Source of the DNA: Actinomycetes bacterium
GTDB lineage: Bacteria > Actinomycetota > Acidimicrobiia > Acidimicrobiales > JAJYXR01
Assembly (NCBI GenBank): GCA_021801795.1
Contig: JAJYXR010000024.1
Location: 1-64,000, forward strand
Direction of reading: 5' to 3'
Length of the DNA: 64,000 bases
Every line of letters begins with the position of its first letter. Positions within the stretch are counted from its first letter, which is position 1. The notes below the pieces were generated by a model. That model was not told the DNA's origin. It did no database searches and saw only the letters and a list, made by a program, of their open reading frames with translations. Made by a program: the position numbers and the translations under genes. Positions 35,957 to 45,414 of the stretch are shown in pieces.

Positions 35957-37200
35957 CTGAAAGACGCTACTGTCGGAGAAGCCTCCAGAGCGACCGGCAG
36001 GGTAGACCACCCCTGGGGTCGCGCCCCGAGACCCCTGCCGGTAAGTGGGTCGACGTGCTCGGAGAAATCCCCACAAACCATTGCACGGAGGGCTGCCTCA
36101 CGAATGCTCGCGTAGGCGTCCCCATCGCCAGACCTGAGAGCGCCAAGCGCGAAGAGGTAGGTGAGGTGAGGCCATACCGACCCCCTGCCGTATCCAGTAG
36201 GGTCGAAGTCCGGTTCACGGCGCGCAAGGGAGCAGGGTCCGAAAGGCGAGGCGAACCTCCCCGGATCCACCAACGCCGCCAGTGCCTCCCTCGCGTGGTC
36301 ATGGCTGCGCGTTACCAGCACCGGAAGGAGCGCGTCGGCCACCGGTACCGTGCACCTCGTTCCCTCCTGGCAATCCAGGTCCGCCCAGGTGCTCGCCTGG
36401 TCGTCCCACAAGAGAGCGTCGATGGCCTCGGCCAGCTCGTCGGCGAACGCGGCGAGCCACTCCGCGCCTCCAGCAGCGGCCAGCTCGGCAGCGTTATAGG
36501 AGACGAGGGCATTGAAGGATGCTGCCGCCACCGAGAAGCGGGCGTTCCCTACCGCTCCACCATCGGGCGAGTACTCCAGTGCCCCCAGGAGCTCGATCTT
36601 CTTCGCCATCCAGGCCGCCCGGTCGAAGGGATCACCGGACCACTTCCCCCAGCGGGGATTGTCGTCTGCGCCGGACTCCCAGGGATGGGCTATCACGACC
36701 AGGCCGCCGGGACCCCGACGGCTCTCGGCGAGGAAGCGCATCGCCTTCTCCGCCGGCTCCATCAGGTCGGCTACCTCCCATCCCGCCTCGGCTAGAACCC
36801 GGATCGTGTGGCCGTACATGGGAGGCTGGGTGATGGTAGAGGTCCCCCGACGTCCCCAGAGGCTCACTGCTGCGCCGGGGTCGCGCTGGTAGCCCATGTG
36901 GGGTAGGAAACCGTCGGTGTCCTGGTTCGCGAACAGGGCGCGCGTCTCGGACAGCGCCCTCGCGTCTCCGCAGGCTGCCCACACCAGCGCGTGGAAGCAC
37001 GAATCCCAGAGCCACTGCCAGGGATACACGGCTCGGTTGGGGGCGCAGTAGCCCCACTCCGGCTCGAAGAGACCCTCCAGCACCGCCAGCGCCTGCTCGA
37101 CGGCCTGCCTCAGCTCCGGCAGCTCCGGCCTTCCACTGCCGTCAGTGTCCACCAGGTGCGGTCGGCTCACTGGTGCCTCGCGGTCTGCCCACGATTGCAT
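35953..37200 (-). CDS. GH63-like glycoside hydrolase (mannosyl/glucosylglycerate hydrolase type)
   Basis: A 415-residue (alpha/alpha)6-barrel hydrolase. NRAVYPWQWLWDSCFHALVW holds the catalytic Asp, followed by FLPHM, TSTITQPPM, HPWESGADDNPRW and GPCSLARREPDFDPTGYGRGSVWPHL, all as in bacterial GH63 enzymes such as MgH. No signal peptide is seen, so it acts inside the cell. ATG 37200 begins 11 nt after the glycosyltransferase stop. With the adjacent GT4 gene it may form a synthesis/turnover pair for a solute or glycan. Confidence 0.85.
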
Positions 37201-37210
37201 CGCGATCGGC

Positions 37211-38362
37211 TCACGGTCGCGTCGCGGGAAAGGCAGCACCGCCGATTCCGCTGATGGCGGATCGGGCGGGTGAATGGACGGCCGGTCGAGAGCCAGGATC
37301 GACGGCTGAACAGATGGCAGCCATGAGAGCCTCTGCGGAGGCACGCGGGGTGTAGGGGGCGAGGGCGAAAGGTAGGCTGCCCGGCTGCGATTCGCCCGCC
37401 CTGGATGCAGCGCTGAGCAGGGCTGCGCCGAGGGCAGGCAGGTCAGCCGGATCGACGCATTCGTTCGGAGGGAAGGTCACCTCGGCCAGACCTCCGAGCC
37501 CGCTGGTCACGAGCGGGCAGCCGACTGCCTGAGCTTCCAGTGCGACCAGGCCGAGGCCTTCGGGAACTACCGACGGGCAGAGCACCACGCGGGCACGGGA
37601 GTAGAGCTCTGCCATCTCGGCGCCCGGACGGCGTGCTTTGGCCAGCTCCACGTTCCCGCCGGCATCCTCCACCAGGGCGCGCAGCTCCAGGTGCTCTGCG
37701 GTTGGCACCTGCCAGGGGCTGATGTTGTCCACGAAGACGAACCTGAGGTGCCTGCAGCCGGGTAACGCGGCCAGAGCGAGGGCCACCTCGACGCCCTTCT
37801 TCCTCATCAGGCGACCCGGGACGAGCACGGTGGAGTCGTCGGGCCTGTACTCTGTTTCTAGAAAGACCGGGTCGATGGATGGTGGGACCACCAGGCACCC
37901 GACCCCGTCTAGCTCTCGGTGGAGATCCACATGCCCGGCCAGAGCACGGCTCACGGCCGCGCTGGTCTGGCATCGCAGGATCTCTCTGGATAGCGCCTGG
38001 TCTGCCTCGCTGTCGCAACCCCAGGCATCCGAGAAGTTATGGAACAGATGAAGGGCCTGGGCCGCACCTGGCCTGACCCACCGGCCCCACAGGGGCCTGT
38101 TCTGTAACACGACGATGTCTGTCTCGATGGCAGCCAGGCAGGAGCGCATCCCCGTCGCGGAGCCCACCTCGGTTACCTTCCCGGAGACGGACCTGGCCAC
38201 CTCGCCCGGGACCGGCCCGAAGCTCACCAGGTCCACGCGCCCGGCTCCCCCCATCTCTGACAGCTCCAGTGCCCAGCGCACCACCACGCCTTCGAGGGCA
38301 CCCCTGACCGGATCGAGAGGGGCCATCTCGGTCCCTGCAAACGCTACCTGCATGCGCGACAC
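37211..38362 (-). CDS. Glycosyltransferase family 4
   Basis: A 383-residue GT-B glycosyltransferase. The N-terminal domain begins VAFAGTEMAPLDPVRGALEGVV; the nucleotide-sugar domain has VLVPGRLMRKKGVEVALALA and the E-x7-E motif PEGLGLVALEAQAVG. Acceptor and donor are unknown. GTG 38362 or ATG 38353 may start it; GAAGG lies before both. It is the first gene of the leftward cluster and divergent from the tetR gene. Confidence 0.9.
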   Translation of the reverse strand: MSRMQVAFAGTEMAPLDPVRGALEGVVVRWALELSEMGGAGRVDLVSFGPVPGEVARSVSGKVTEVGSATGMRSCLAAIETDIVVLQNRPLWGRWVRPGAAQALHLFHNFSDAWGCDSEADQALSREILRCQTSAAVSRALAGHVDLHRELDGVGCLVVPPSIDPVFLETEYRPDDSTVLVPGRLMRKKGVEVALALAALPGCRHLRFVFVDNISPWQVPTAEHLELRALVEDAGGNVELAKARRPGAEMAELYSRARVVLCPSVVPEGLGLVALEAQAVGCPLVTSGLGGLAEVTFPPNECVDPADLPALGAALLSAASRAGESQPGSLPFALAPYTPRASAEALMAAICSAVDPGSRPAVHSPARSAISGIGGAAFPATRP

Positions 38363-38620
38363 GCCTTCTCTGGGCTGGCTCTAAGCTAGTGAGGACCGAC
38401 ATGTGGCGAATCCTCGGCTGGACAGCCGGAGCATAGCTGGCCTCGATCTTCCGATCCTCTAGGCCTCTGGTCCTCGAACCCAATATCGGCGCCTCCTCGA
38501 ATCCATGCGCGGGCCTCCTGGAGATCGGGTATGGCTGCATCACCACCCGATCGCGTGGCAACCTGTTCGGGTGCATCAGATGCCGCCGTCTCCCATGCCA
38601 GCCACTCAGCAGGTAACCCG
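38363..38620. other. Divergent spacer, GT4 / tetR
   Basis: 258 bp without a convincing gene. On the minus strand TAGCTT lies about 22 nt before the GT4 start. No palindrome long enough to be a clear TetR operator was found by eye. Confidence 0.4.
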
Positions 38621-39241
38621 ATGAGTGCCGCCGGGCGTCTCAGCGCCGCTGATCGCCGCCGGCAGCTGGTCGCGGTAGCACTGGACCTCTTCGCAGAACG
38701 GGGGTTCAACGCCACCACCATGGACGACATCGCAGAGCGGGCCGGCGTGACCAAGCCATTGCTCTACCAGCACTTCGCGTCCAAGCGCGCCCTGTACCTG
38801 GAGCTCGTGGACGGCGTCTCCCACGACATGGTCGAGGCAATAGCCACCTCCGCTGCAGCCGCATCGGGTCCGCGCCAGCAAGTGGAGGCTGGGTTCGCTG
38901 CCTACTTCCAGTTCGTCGCCACCAGCACCACCGCCTTCCGCCTCATATTCGGCAGCGACATCCCCGACGATCCCGAGCTCTCCGGAGCGCTGAGGCGGGT
39001 GGAGGCCGCAGCCGTCGATGCCGTCGACGTGCTGATCGACGCCGGGCTCGAGCCTGAGCATCGGCGACTGCTGGCCCAGGCGGTGATGGGAATGGCCGAG
39101 GCGGCCAGCCGATACTGGCTCGCTAGCACGGATGACTCCGACTTCGATGACCACCAGGCCCGGGTCGCGCAGGCGACCGTCATGGCTCGCCGGCTCGCCG
39201 ACATGGCTTGGGCAGGCCTGCGCAGTGTGCATCGAGACTAG
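38621..39241 (+). CDS. TetR-family transcriptional regulator
   Basis: A 206-residue regulator with the N-terminal HTH: RRRQLVAVALDLFAERGFNATTMDDIAERAGVTKPLLYQHFASKRALYLELV. The C-terminal ligand domain is unclassified. The stop overlaps the GTG of the GH5 gene (TAGTG), so the two are translated together; the regulator may control its own operon or the divergent glycosyltransferase. ATG 38621 fits family length; open frame continues upstream without conservation. Confidence 0.92.
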   Translation: MSAAGRLSAADRRRQLVAVALDLFAERGFNATTMDDIAERAGVTKPLLYQHFASKRALYLELVDGVSHDMVEAIATSAAAASGPRQQVEAGFAAYFQFVATSTTAFRLIFGSDIPDDPELSGALRRVEAAAVDAVDVLIDAGLEPEHRRLLAQAVMGMAEAASRYWLASTDDSDFDDHQARVAQATVMARRLADMAWAGLRSVHRD

Positions 39242-40809
39242 TGCCGACCGCCCGGCTTCCCCAGGATCACTGGCATCGGGACAGACTGCGACGGCATCGC
39301 AGGAAGGCGAACCGGCATACAGCCCAGGCACTCGCCCTGGTCGTAGCTGCGACCATCCTCGCTGGGTGCGCTGGGACCCATAGTGCGGTGCCGCCGGGAG
39401 CCCCGCCGGGAGCGCCGGGCATGCGGACAGGTCCGGTCGGGCATGCGGGCAGGTGGCTGGTCGACAGCCAGGGACAGGTCCTGCTGCTCCATGGTGTCAA
39501 CGTCGTCGCCAAGAACGCGCCTTACTACCCGAGCGCGTTCGGCTTCGACAGCGCCGACGCAGCGTGGCTGGCTAAACAGGGGCTCGACCTGGTGCGCCTC
39601 GGGGTCCTTGGATCGGGCGAGATGCCTACCAAGGGGAAGATCGACGTCGCCTACATAGACAGGCTCGTCTCGACCGTCGACATGCTCGCGCGCCACCACA
39701 TCTACACCCTCCTGGACTGGCATCAGGACGACTACGGGACCTACTTCGACCAGCCGGGCACCATCTACCGAGCCGACGGCTTCCCCGCCTGGATGACCAT
39801 CACCAACGGGGCTCCGAACGAGCAGGTGGCCTTCCCGCTCGACTACACCTCCGATCCAGCTCTCCAGCAGGCATTCCAGGCGTTCTGGGACGACCAGGCC
39901 CTGCCGGGGGGAGAAGGCCTGCAGTCATATGCCATCGCGATGCTCACAGCGGTCGCCCGGCGGGTAGCCGGGAACCCCTGGGTGCTCGGATACGAGGTGA
40001 TGAACGAGCCCTGGCCGGGCACCACCTGGCAGCCCTGCCTCACCGGCAACGGATGCCCGGAGCTCGACGCTACTGAGCTCGACCCCTACTACGCGAAGGC
40101 CGCCAGCGCGATCCGCGCGGTCGACCCGACCCACATGATCTTCTTCGAGCCATTCGTCACCTATAACTTCGGTCTGGCCCCCACCCACATGGCGCTACCG
40201 CCGGGAATCTCCGACACAGGCATGGCGTTCCACCAGTACGCCCAGTCTCCGGCCGCTGCCAGGCAGGTATTCGCCTACTCCCTAGCGTGGTCGAAGGCAA
40301 CCGGCGGGGCGCTTCTGAACACCGAGTGGAGCAGCTCGGGTCCTGACCCCTCATCGATTACCGCGCAGGCCAACGACGAGGATGCCGCCCTGATGCCCTG
40401 GACCTACTGGGTCTTCGGCGGCTGCGACATCGCCTGCGCATCGGCCCGCCAGGCCGACCTTGTGTTGCACATGAGCCGCCCGCCTGCCGGGAGCAACCTG
40501 AACGGGCCGGTGGTGGACGCGGTGGTGAGGCCGTACCCGCTGGCCGTGGCCGGGACCCCCACTCACCTGGCCTACGACGCTTCCAGCCACGTGATGAGCT
40601 TCTACTGGGCACCCGAGCGCGCAGCGCGCACCGGTAGTTTCGGGCCAGGCGCTACCAGCCTATTCGCCGTCCCGCAGATCGACTATCCCTCCGGCTACAT
40701 CGTGGAGGCCTCCGGGGTGAAGGTGCTCTCGGCTACGAACGCATCTACGCTGGTCGTGAGACAGCAGGGGCACCCCCCCGAGCTTTCGGTACGCCTGACC
40801 CCGCGCTGA
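39241..40809 (+). CDS. GH5-family glycosidase, lipoprotein (endoglycoceramidase-like)
   Basis: A 522-residue secreted glycosidase. A basic N-terminus and hydrophobic stretch end in the lipobox LAGC, so it should be lipid-anchored outside the cell. The TIM barrel has LLHGVNVVAKNAPY, TLLDWHQDDYG, the acid/base Glu in VMNEPWPG and the nucleophile in LLNTEWSSSG. The HQD motif and NEP context match the endoglycoceramidase branch of GH5. The C-terminal ~100 residues form a beta domain. GTG 39241 overlaps the tetR stop. Confidence 0.9.
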   Translation: MPTARLPQDHWHRDRLRRHRRKANRHTAQALALVVAATILAGCAGTHSAVPPGAPPGAPGMRTGPVGHAGRWLVDSQGQVLLLHGVNVVAKNAPYYPSAFGFDSADAAWLAKQGLDLVRLGVLGSGEMPTKGKIDVAYIDRLVSTVDMLARHHIYTLLDWHQDDYGTYFDQPGTIYRADGFPAWMTITNGAPNEQVAFPLDYTSDPALQQAFQAFWDDQALPGGEGLQSYAIAMLTAVARRVAGNPWVLGYEVMNEPWPGTTWQPCLTGNGCPELDATELDPYYAKAASAIRAVDPTHMIFFEPFVTYNFGLAPTHMALPPGISDTGMAFHQYAQSPAAARQVFAYSLAWSKATGGALLNTEWSSSGPDPSSITAQANDEDAALMPWTYWVFGGCDIACASARQADLVLHMSRPPAGSNLNGPVVDAVVRPYPLAVAGTPTHLAYDASSHVMSFYWAPERAARTGSFGPGATSLFAVPQIDYPSGYIVEASGVKVLSATNASTLVVRQQGHPPELSVRLTPR

Positions 40810-40828
40810 GGAGCCACTGGCCGATCCG

Positions 40829-40850
40829 CGCGCTGTCTCCCACCAGCGCG
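40829..40850. terminator. GC hairpin between convergent genes
   Basis: CGCGCTG (40829-40835) and CAGCGCG (40844-40850) form a 7-bp stem with an 8-nt loop between the GH5 stop and the convergent VOC gene. There is no U-tract, so its role as a bidirectional terminator is inferred from position. Confidence 0.4.
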
Positions 40851-40857
40851 TCATGGC

Positions 40858-41313
40858 TCAGAGGCGCAGCGGCCGGATGGGCGCGAACACCGCAGCAGGG
40901 TCGCCCCACTGATCGGGCCCGAGCACGTCCACGTAGAGCTCTATCTCGTTGCCATCGGGATCCGAGATGTAGAGCGAGTGGGTGACCGTATGGTCACTGG
41001 CCCCCTCGATGGCCACCCCGTGGGATCTCAGATGTGCTACCACCTCGCGTAGGTCGTCGTCGTCCTCACCCACCTTCAGACCGAAGTGGTAGAGACCTAC
41101 CCGGCGCCCGGCAGGGATAGGAGCAGCGTCCTGGCCGACCTCGATCAGTAGCAGCTCGTGGTGGGTCCTGCCGGAGCTGAAGCCGGCCGCCGGCACCCCG
41201 AGCGGCACGTCTCCGCCGACCTCGCTCCAGCCCAGTACGTCACGGTAGAAGCGCCGGGAGCGCTCCAGGTCGCGCACGTAGAGGACCAGGTGGCCGAGCT
41301 CGTGGACCTTCAT
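40858..41313 (-). CDS. VOC/glyoxalase superfamily protein
   Basis: A 151-residue vicinal-oxygen-chelate protein with two beta-alpha-beta halves: ELGHLVLYVRDLERSRRFYRDVLGW, HHELLLIEVG, LYHFGLKVG and YISDPDGNEIELYVD. The metal ligands (H in ELGHLV, H in LYHFG, E in IELY) match the dioxygenase-type branch. ATG 41313 overlaps the pirin stop (ATGA). Substrate unknown. Confidence 0.9.
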   Translation of the reverse strand: MKVHELGHLVLYVRDLERSRRFYRDVLGWSEVGGDVPLGVPAAGFSSGRTHHELLLIEVGQDAAPIPAGRRVGLYHFGLKVGEDDDDLREVVAHLRSHGVAIEGASDHTVTHSLYISDPDGNEIELYVDVLGPDQWGDPAAVFAPIRPLRL

Positions 41314-42314
41314 CGGTCGCCCCCGCCGTTCGTGGATCCGCCGTTCGTGGCACCACCCAGCCTGTCCGGAGGGATCCGGCCGAGCCGACCGGCCTGGTAG
41401 TCCTCGAAGGCCTGAGCGATCTCTGCCTTCGTGTTCATCACGAACGGCCCGTAGTGGGCCACCGGCTCCCGGATCGGCAGCCCCCCGAGCACCAGTACGT
41501 CTAGGTTGGGATGCCTCGATTCCTGGGAAACGTCGGCCCCCACGACCAGGTAGTCGCCTCCTGCGAAGACCACCAGCTCCGAGGTGGACACAGGGCGTCC
41601 AGCCGAACCGACCCTGCCCTTCCCCGACAGCACGTAGACCAGCGCGTTGAACTCTGCAGGCCACGGCAGCTCCATCTGCGCTCCGGGGCTGATGGTCGCG
41701 TGGAGCATGGACATGGGCGTGAAGGTGCTTCCCGGTCCCCTCTGACCCGACAGCTCCCCGGCTATGACCCGTATGAGGGCACCTCCGTCGGGCGTCGTGA
41801 GCAACGCTGCCTGCCCTGCCCTGATGTCCTGGTAGCGAGGCGGTTTCCACTTGTCGGCTGCACGGAGGTTCACCCAGAGCTGTATGCCGTGGAACAGCCC
41901 GCCGGAAGCCACCAGGAACTCCGGTGGTGCCTCGATGTGCAGTATGCCGGCACCTGCCGTCATCCACTGGGTGTCGCCATCGGTTATCCTCCCGCCGCCA
42001 CCAGTGGAGTCACTGTGGTCGAATATCCCGTCGATCATGTAGGTGACGGTCTCGAAACCCCGATGGGGGTGCCAGGGTGTGCCCTTGGGCTCCCCGGGGG
42101 CGTACTCGACCTCTCCCATCTGGTCCATGTGGACGAACGGGTCGATGTCCGCGAGGTCCACCCCGGCAAAGGCCCTGCGGACAGGAAACCCCTCCCCCTC
42201 GAGGCCGGAGGGCGCCCTCGTCACCGACCGCACAGACCGCTCCCGCCAGGCGAGGCGGTCGGGCATCTCGACCCTGGGAAGCACCAGCAGGTCATCCACG
42301 CTCACAGCAGGCAT
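41310..42314 (-). CDS. Pirin family protein
   Basis: A 334-residue bicupin. The N-terminal cupin has the pirin metal site PWHPHRGFETVTYM and GGIxHIEAPPE-like AGAGILHIEAPPEF; the C-terminal half has ALVYVLSGKGRVG and EPVAHYGPFVMNT. Bacterial pirins include quercetin dioxygenases and regulators; pairing with a VOC dioxygenase-like gene hints at aromatic oxidation, which is inference. GGAGGAGG precedes ATG 42314. The last codons carry a 15-bp tandem repeat. Confidence 0.93.
   Translation of the reverse strand: MPAVSVDDLLVLPRVEMPDRLAWRERSVRSVTRAPSGLEGEGFPVRRAFAGVDLADIDPFVHMDQMGEVEYAPGEPKGTPWHPHRGFETVTYMIDGIFDHSDSTGGGGRITDGDTQWMTAGAGILHIEAPPEFLVASGGLFHGIQLWVNLRAADKWKPPRYQDIRAGQAALLTTPDGGALIRVIAGELSGQRGPGSTFTPMSMLHATISPGAQMELPWPAEFNALVYVLSGKGRVGSAGRPVSTSELVVFAGGDYLVVGADVSQESRHPNLDVLVLGGLPIREPVAHYGPFVMNTKAEIAQAFEDYQAGRLGRIPPDRLGGATNGGSTNGGGDR
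41323..41352. repeat. 15-bp tandem repeat, 2 copies
   Basis: Two near-identical 15-bp units just inside the pirin stop encode TNGGS and TNGGG. They add a Gly/Asn tail and end about 10 bp before the overlapping start of the VOC gene. Confidence 0.8.
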
Positions 42315-42337
42315 GTCAGCCTCCTCCAGCCCCCAGC

Positions 42338-45300
42338 TTATGCCTCACCCTTCGCGGTCGTGCTGGTGGTGGAAGCGCTCTTCGAACCGGTCTGGGACGA
42401 TCCGGACGAACGGCGAGACGCCACCGAACTGCTCGTCGTGCGCGATGACCGCTTCGGCGAGGCCCGTGTCGTGGAGGTCGCTGCAGGCACCTTCGATGTC
42501 TTCGCAGCAGCCTTCGTAGCAGCCTTGACAGCCGCTGCCTGGGACTTGGCCAGCTGGCTCAGCTGGTTCAGCACTGCCCCGATCTGGTTCACGTCAGCCT
42601 GGTATGCACCGAGGTTTCCGGCCTTCAGGGCTGCCTGAGACTCGCCATAGAGGCTGTTTGCCTGGGCGACGAGCTGCTGCTCCTGAGCAGACAGGGCCGA
42701 CGAGACCGCCCCAGAGCCCTGGCCCAGCGCCAGCGGAGCCGCGAACACCTGCTCGAGTGCCGACTGGAGAGTCGTGCCCATAGCGGCGGTAGTGCCGTAC
42801 ACCGCTATCACGTCCTGGATCTCGGGTAGCGCATTGCGCGACGACTGGACATAGAGGGGGCGTACGTAGAGCATGGACTGGCCCAGTGGGACCATGAGCA
42901 CATTGCCCAGGATCACGCTCGACCCGTTCGTGTTCAGCAGGCTGATGGCCTTCGATATGGCAGGAGTGGAGGAGATCCGGGCGTCGATGAGAGCCGGACC
43001 GTCGATTGCCTGACCCCGCGGCGTCACGTAGACAGTGAGCTGGCCCTGGCTGGTGTCGCCCGAGCCGTAATGGGCGACCATGAACGCCGAGAGCGTCTGG
43101 ATCTGGTCACCGTTCGATACCGGCACGAAGGCATCGATCAGGTTGAACGAGACACGGCTCTGCCCTGGTGCCTGGAAGGTCTCGTAGAGGGGAGTCATGC
43201 GTGCCAGCTGGCCCGTGGAGACCGGGATCCCTTCGGCGTTGGTGGTGTAGGTGGTGGCCAGGGCGGCCTGTGGATTGCCCGCACCCGGGCTCTGGGAGAT
43301 GTTCCAGGCATCGCCTGCGTTGTAGAAGGCCTCGGCGTTCGTGATGTGATAGCGACCGTACATGGCGGCCTGGACCGTGAAGAGATCCTTCGGGTAGCGC
43401 AGGAGCGCCTGCAGGGAGGCCGGCATGCGCGATCCGGGGGTGAACATCCCGGGAAAGGCGCGCTCCCAGGTGCGGAGGATCGGATCACTCGGGTCGGTGG
43501 CGTAGAAGGTCATCTTCCCGTTGTAGGCATTGGTCACGATCTTCACGGAGTTCCGGACGTAGTTGAAGGGGCGCTGCAGGCCGCTCGTAGCCGGCAGGGC
43601 ACTGGTATGCGCGTTCTGCGAGTACGGGTAGTGGTCCGAGGTGGTGTAGGCGTTCTGGATCCACAGGATCTGGCCATGCCATACCACCGGATACGGGTTA
43701 GATCCGAGCTGGAGGAACGGAGCCGCCTTCGCGATCCTGGCCTGTATGTCCCGGACGAACATGATCCGCGACTTCGAGGTCACGAGGTTCGAGATGAGCA
43801 GGTTGAAGTCGCCCAAACGCATCGCGAACGCAGCCCTGGTCAGGAACGAGCTGAGCTGTACCCCACCGGTACCGGAGTAGTGGCTTTCCTGCTCGGCCCC
43901 GCTCGGCAGCTGGTAGTCGATCTCCGGCTGCTTCGTGTCTGCTACCACCCATCCTGAGCTGTCCACCCCGTAATAGACCGACGGCTCGGTGATGACCGGG
44001 TAGCCTGCCGACGACACGGGTGGGACATCCTTCACCGCGAAGACCGGGTTCCCGTCGGCCTTCTCGGAGTTCGCCGGAGCGATCACCGCTCCGTAACCAT
44101 GGGTGTACTGCAGGTGTACGTTCACCCAACCCTGGGCAGGAAGGTCTGACGGGTTTATCTGGCGAACGCCTATGACCACGGGGGTCACCTGCCCGTTCAC
44201 CCTGTAGCGGTTCGTGGCCAGGGTGTTGAAGCTGTAGTAGGAGCGTATCGACTGGAGCTTCTCGAAGGTGGCGTTCGTGAGCGAGGGGTCCCAGAGCCGG
44301 ACCGCGTCGAGGTTCGCTGCGTTCGCGTCAACCGCCGTAGGGGTGAGGTTATCCGAGGCAGCGAAGGGCTCCACCTTTATCGAGCCGAGATCGAACGCCG
44401 CGCGCGTGGCCTTTATGTTACGGGCGATATATGGTCGCTCCAGGACGTCCTGAGCAGGGTTCACCTTCAGCGACTGCACCAGCGCCGGATAGATGGCACC
44501 CACCACTACGGCCACGAAAGCCCATAGCCCCACTGCCACTATAGGTAGAGCCCAGCCGCGCCTCCTTACGTTGAACAGCAGGATGACCGCTGCCGCCAGG
44601 GAGATCCAGATGAGCAGCGTCAGTGCGGGCAGCCTCGCGTGAACGTCTGTGTAGCCCGCTCCCTGGACGTATCCCTGGGTGGAGAAGTCGAGGCTGTAGC
44701 GCTGCAGGTAGTAGCCGACTGCCTTCACCAGCGCCACGAGTGCCAGGAGGACCGACAGGTGAACCTTCACCTGGGATGCCACCCGCAGGCGGTTTCCCTG
44801 GACCCGGATCCCTCCGTTCAAGTAGTGAGCTATCAGGGTGACGATGGTGATGACGATCAGCGAGACGAAGCACCAGCCGACCAGGTAGCTGAGGAACGGC
44901 AGCTTGAACACGAAGAAGCTCACGTCCATGTGGAACTGGGGATCCTTCACCCCGAAGGACACCCCGTCTCGGAACAGGATCCAATGCTGCCACTGACCCA
45001 CGGTCCCAGACGCTGCCAGCAGCGCGATGAGAGCCGAGACGAGGGTGCGAACCAGCACGTTGCGCGGAGCCACCGACTGCTGGTAGCGACGGACCAGCTC
45101 GTCCTCGGGCCCGAGTGCCAGATCGGTCGGAGCCAGCCTGTCCACCACCGCGAGGCTCACCCACATGCCGACGAAGAAAGCTGCCGCGAACCCCACGAAG
45201 AGCCCCAGCTTCACTGCGAACAGCCTGTTCCAGACCTCGCTCAGGTGGACGGACCCGAACCAGAGATAGTCGGTGTAGAACACCGCCAGCGATCGCAGCG

Positions 45301-45403
45301 ACAGCAGAACGATCACCACCACGATCGCGGCGATGACCAGCCACCGTCTGGTGCCGATACCTCGCCGGCGTGGGGCCGGCCGGATGTCCTCGGGATTGCG
45401 CAC
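42338..45403 (-). CDS. UPF0182 family membrane protein
   Basis: A 1021-residue protein with seven or so N-terminal membrane helices (residues ~20-330) and a large extracellular domain, as in the UPF0182 family (for example Rv0064). Recognised by YTDYLWFGSVHLSEVWNRLF, ERPYIARNIKATRAAFDL, VNVHLQYTHGYGAV and PVVWHGQILWIQNAYTTSDHYPYS. Function unknown. The C-terminal ~90 residues are Ala/Lys/Ser/Thr-rich and low-complexity. GTG 45403 begins 11 nt after the DivIVA stop; the open frame further upstream shadows that gene. Confidence 0.92.
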   Translation of the reverse strand: MRNPEDIRPAPRRRGIGTRRWLVIAAIVVVIVLLSLRSLAVFYTDYLWFGSVHLSEVWNRLFAVKLGLFVGFAAAFFVGMWVSLAVVDRLAPTDLALGPEDELVRRYQQSVAPRNVLVRTLVSALIALLAASGTVGQWQHWILFRDGVSFGVKDPQFHMDVSFFVFKLPFLSYLVGWCFVSLIVITIVTLIAHYLNGGIRVQGNRLRVASQVKVHLSVLLALVALVKAVGYYLQRYSLDFSTQGYVQGAGYTDVHARLPALTLLIWISLAAAVILLFNVRRRGWALPIVAVGLWAFVAVVVGAIYPALVQSLKVNPAQDVLERPYIARNIKATRAAFDLGSIKVEPFAASDNLTPTAVDANAANLDAVRLWDPSLTNATFEKLQSIRSYYSFNTLATNRYRVNGQVTPVVIGVRQINPSDLPAQGWVNVHLQYTHGYGAVIAPANSEKADGNPVFAVKDVPPVSSAGYPVITEPSVYYGVDSSGWVVADTKQPEIDYQLPSGAEQESHYSGTGGVQLSSFLTRAAFAMRLGDFNLLISNLVTSKSRIMFVRDIQARIAKAAPFLQLGSNPYPVVWHGQILWIQNAYTTSDHYPYSQNAHTSALPATSGLQRPFNYVRNSVKIVTNAYNGKMTFYATDPSDPILRTWERAFPGMFTPGSRMPASLQALLRYPKDLFTVQAAMYGRYHITNAEAFYNAGDAWNISQSPGAGNPQAALATTYTTNAEGIPVSTGQLARMTPLYETFQAPGQSRVSFNLIDAFVPVSNGDQIQTLSAFMVAHYGSGDTSQGQLTVYVTPRGQAIDGPALIDARISSTPAISKAISLLNTNGSSVILGNVLMVPLGQSMLYVRPLYVQSSRNALPEIQDVIAVYGTTAAMGTTLQSALEQVFAAPLALGQGSGAVSSALSAQEQQLVAQANSLYGESQAALKAGNLGAYQADVNQIGAVLNQLSQLAKSQAAAVKAATKAAAKTSKVPAATSTTRASPKRSSRTTSSSVASRRSSGSSQTGSKSASTTSTTAKGEA

Positions 45404-45414
45404 GACGAGGCAGC

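Noticed and set aside
43070..43957. Plus-strand frame of 295 codons inside UPF0182
   Set aside because: Antisense shadow of a conserved membrane protein; no domain or ribosome site.
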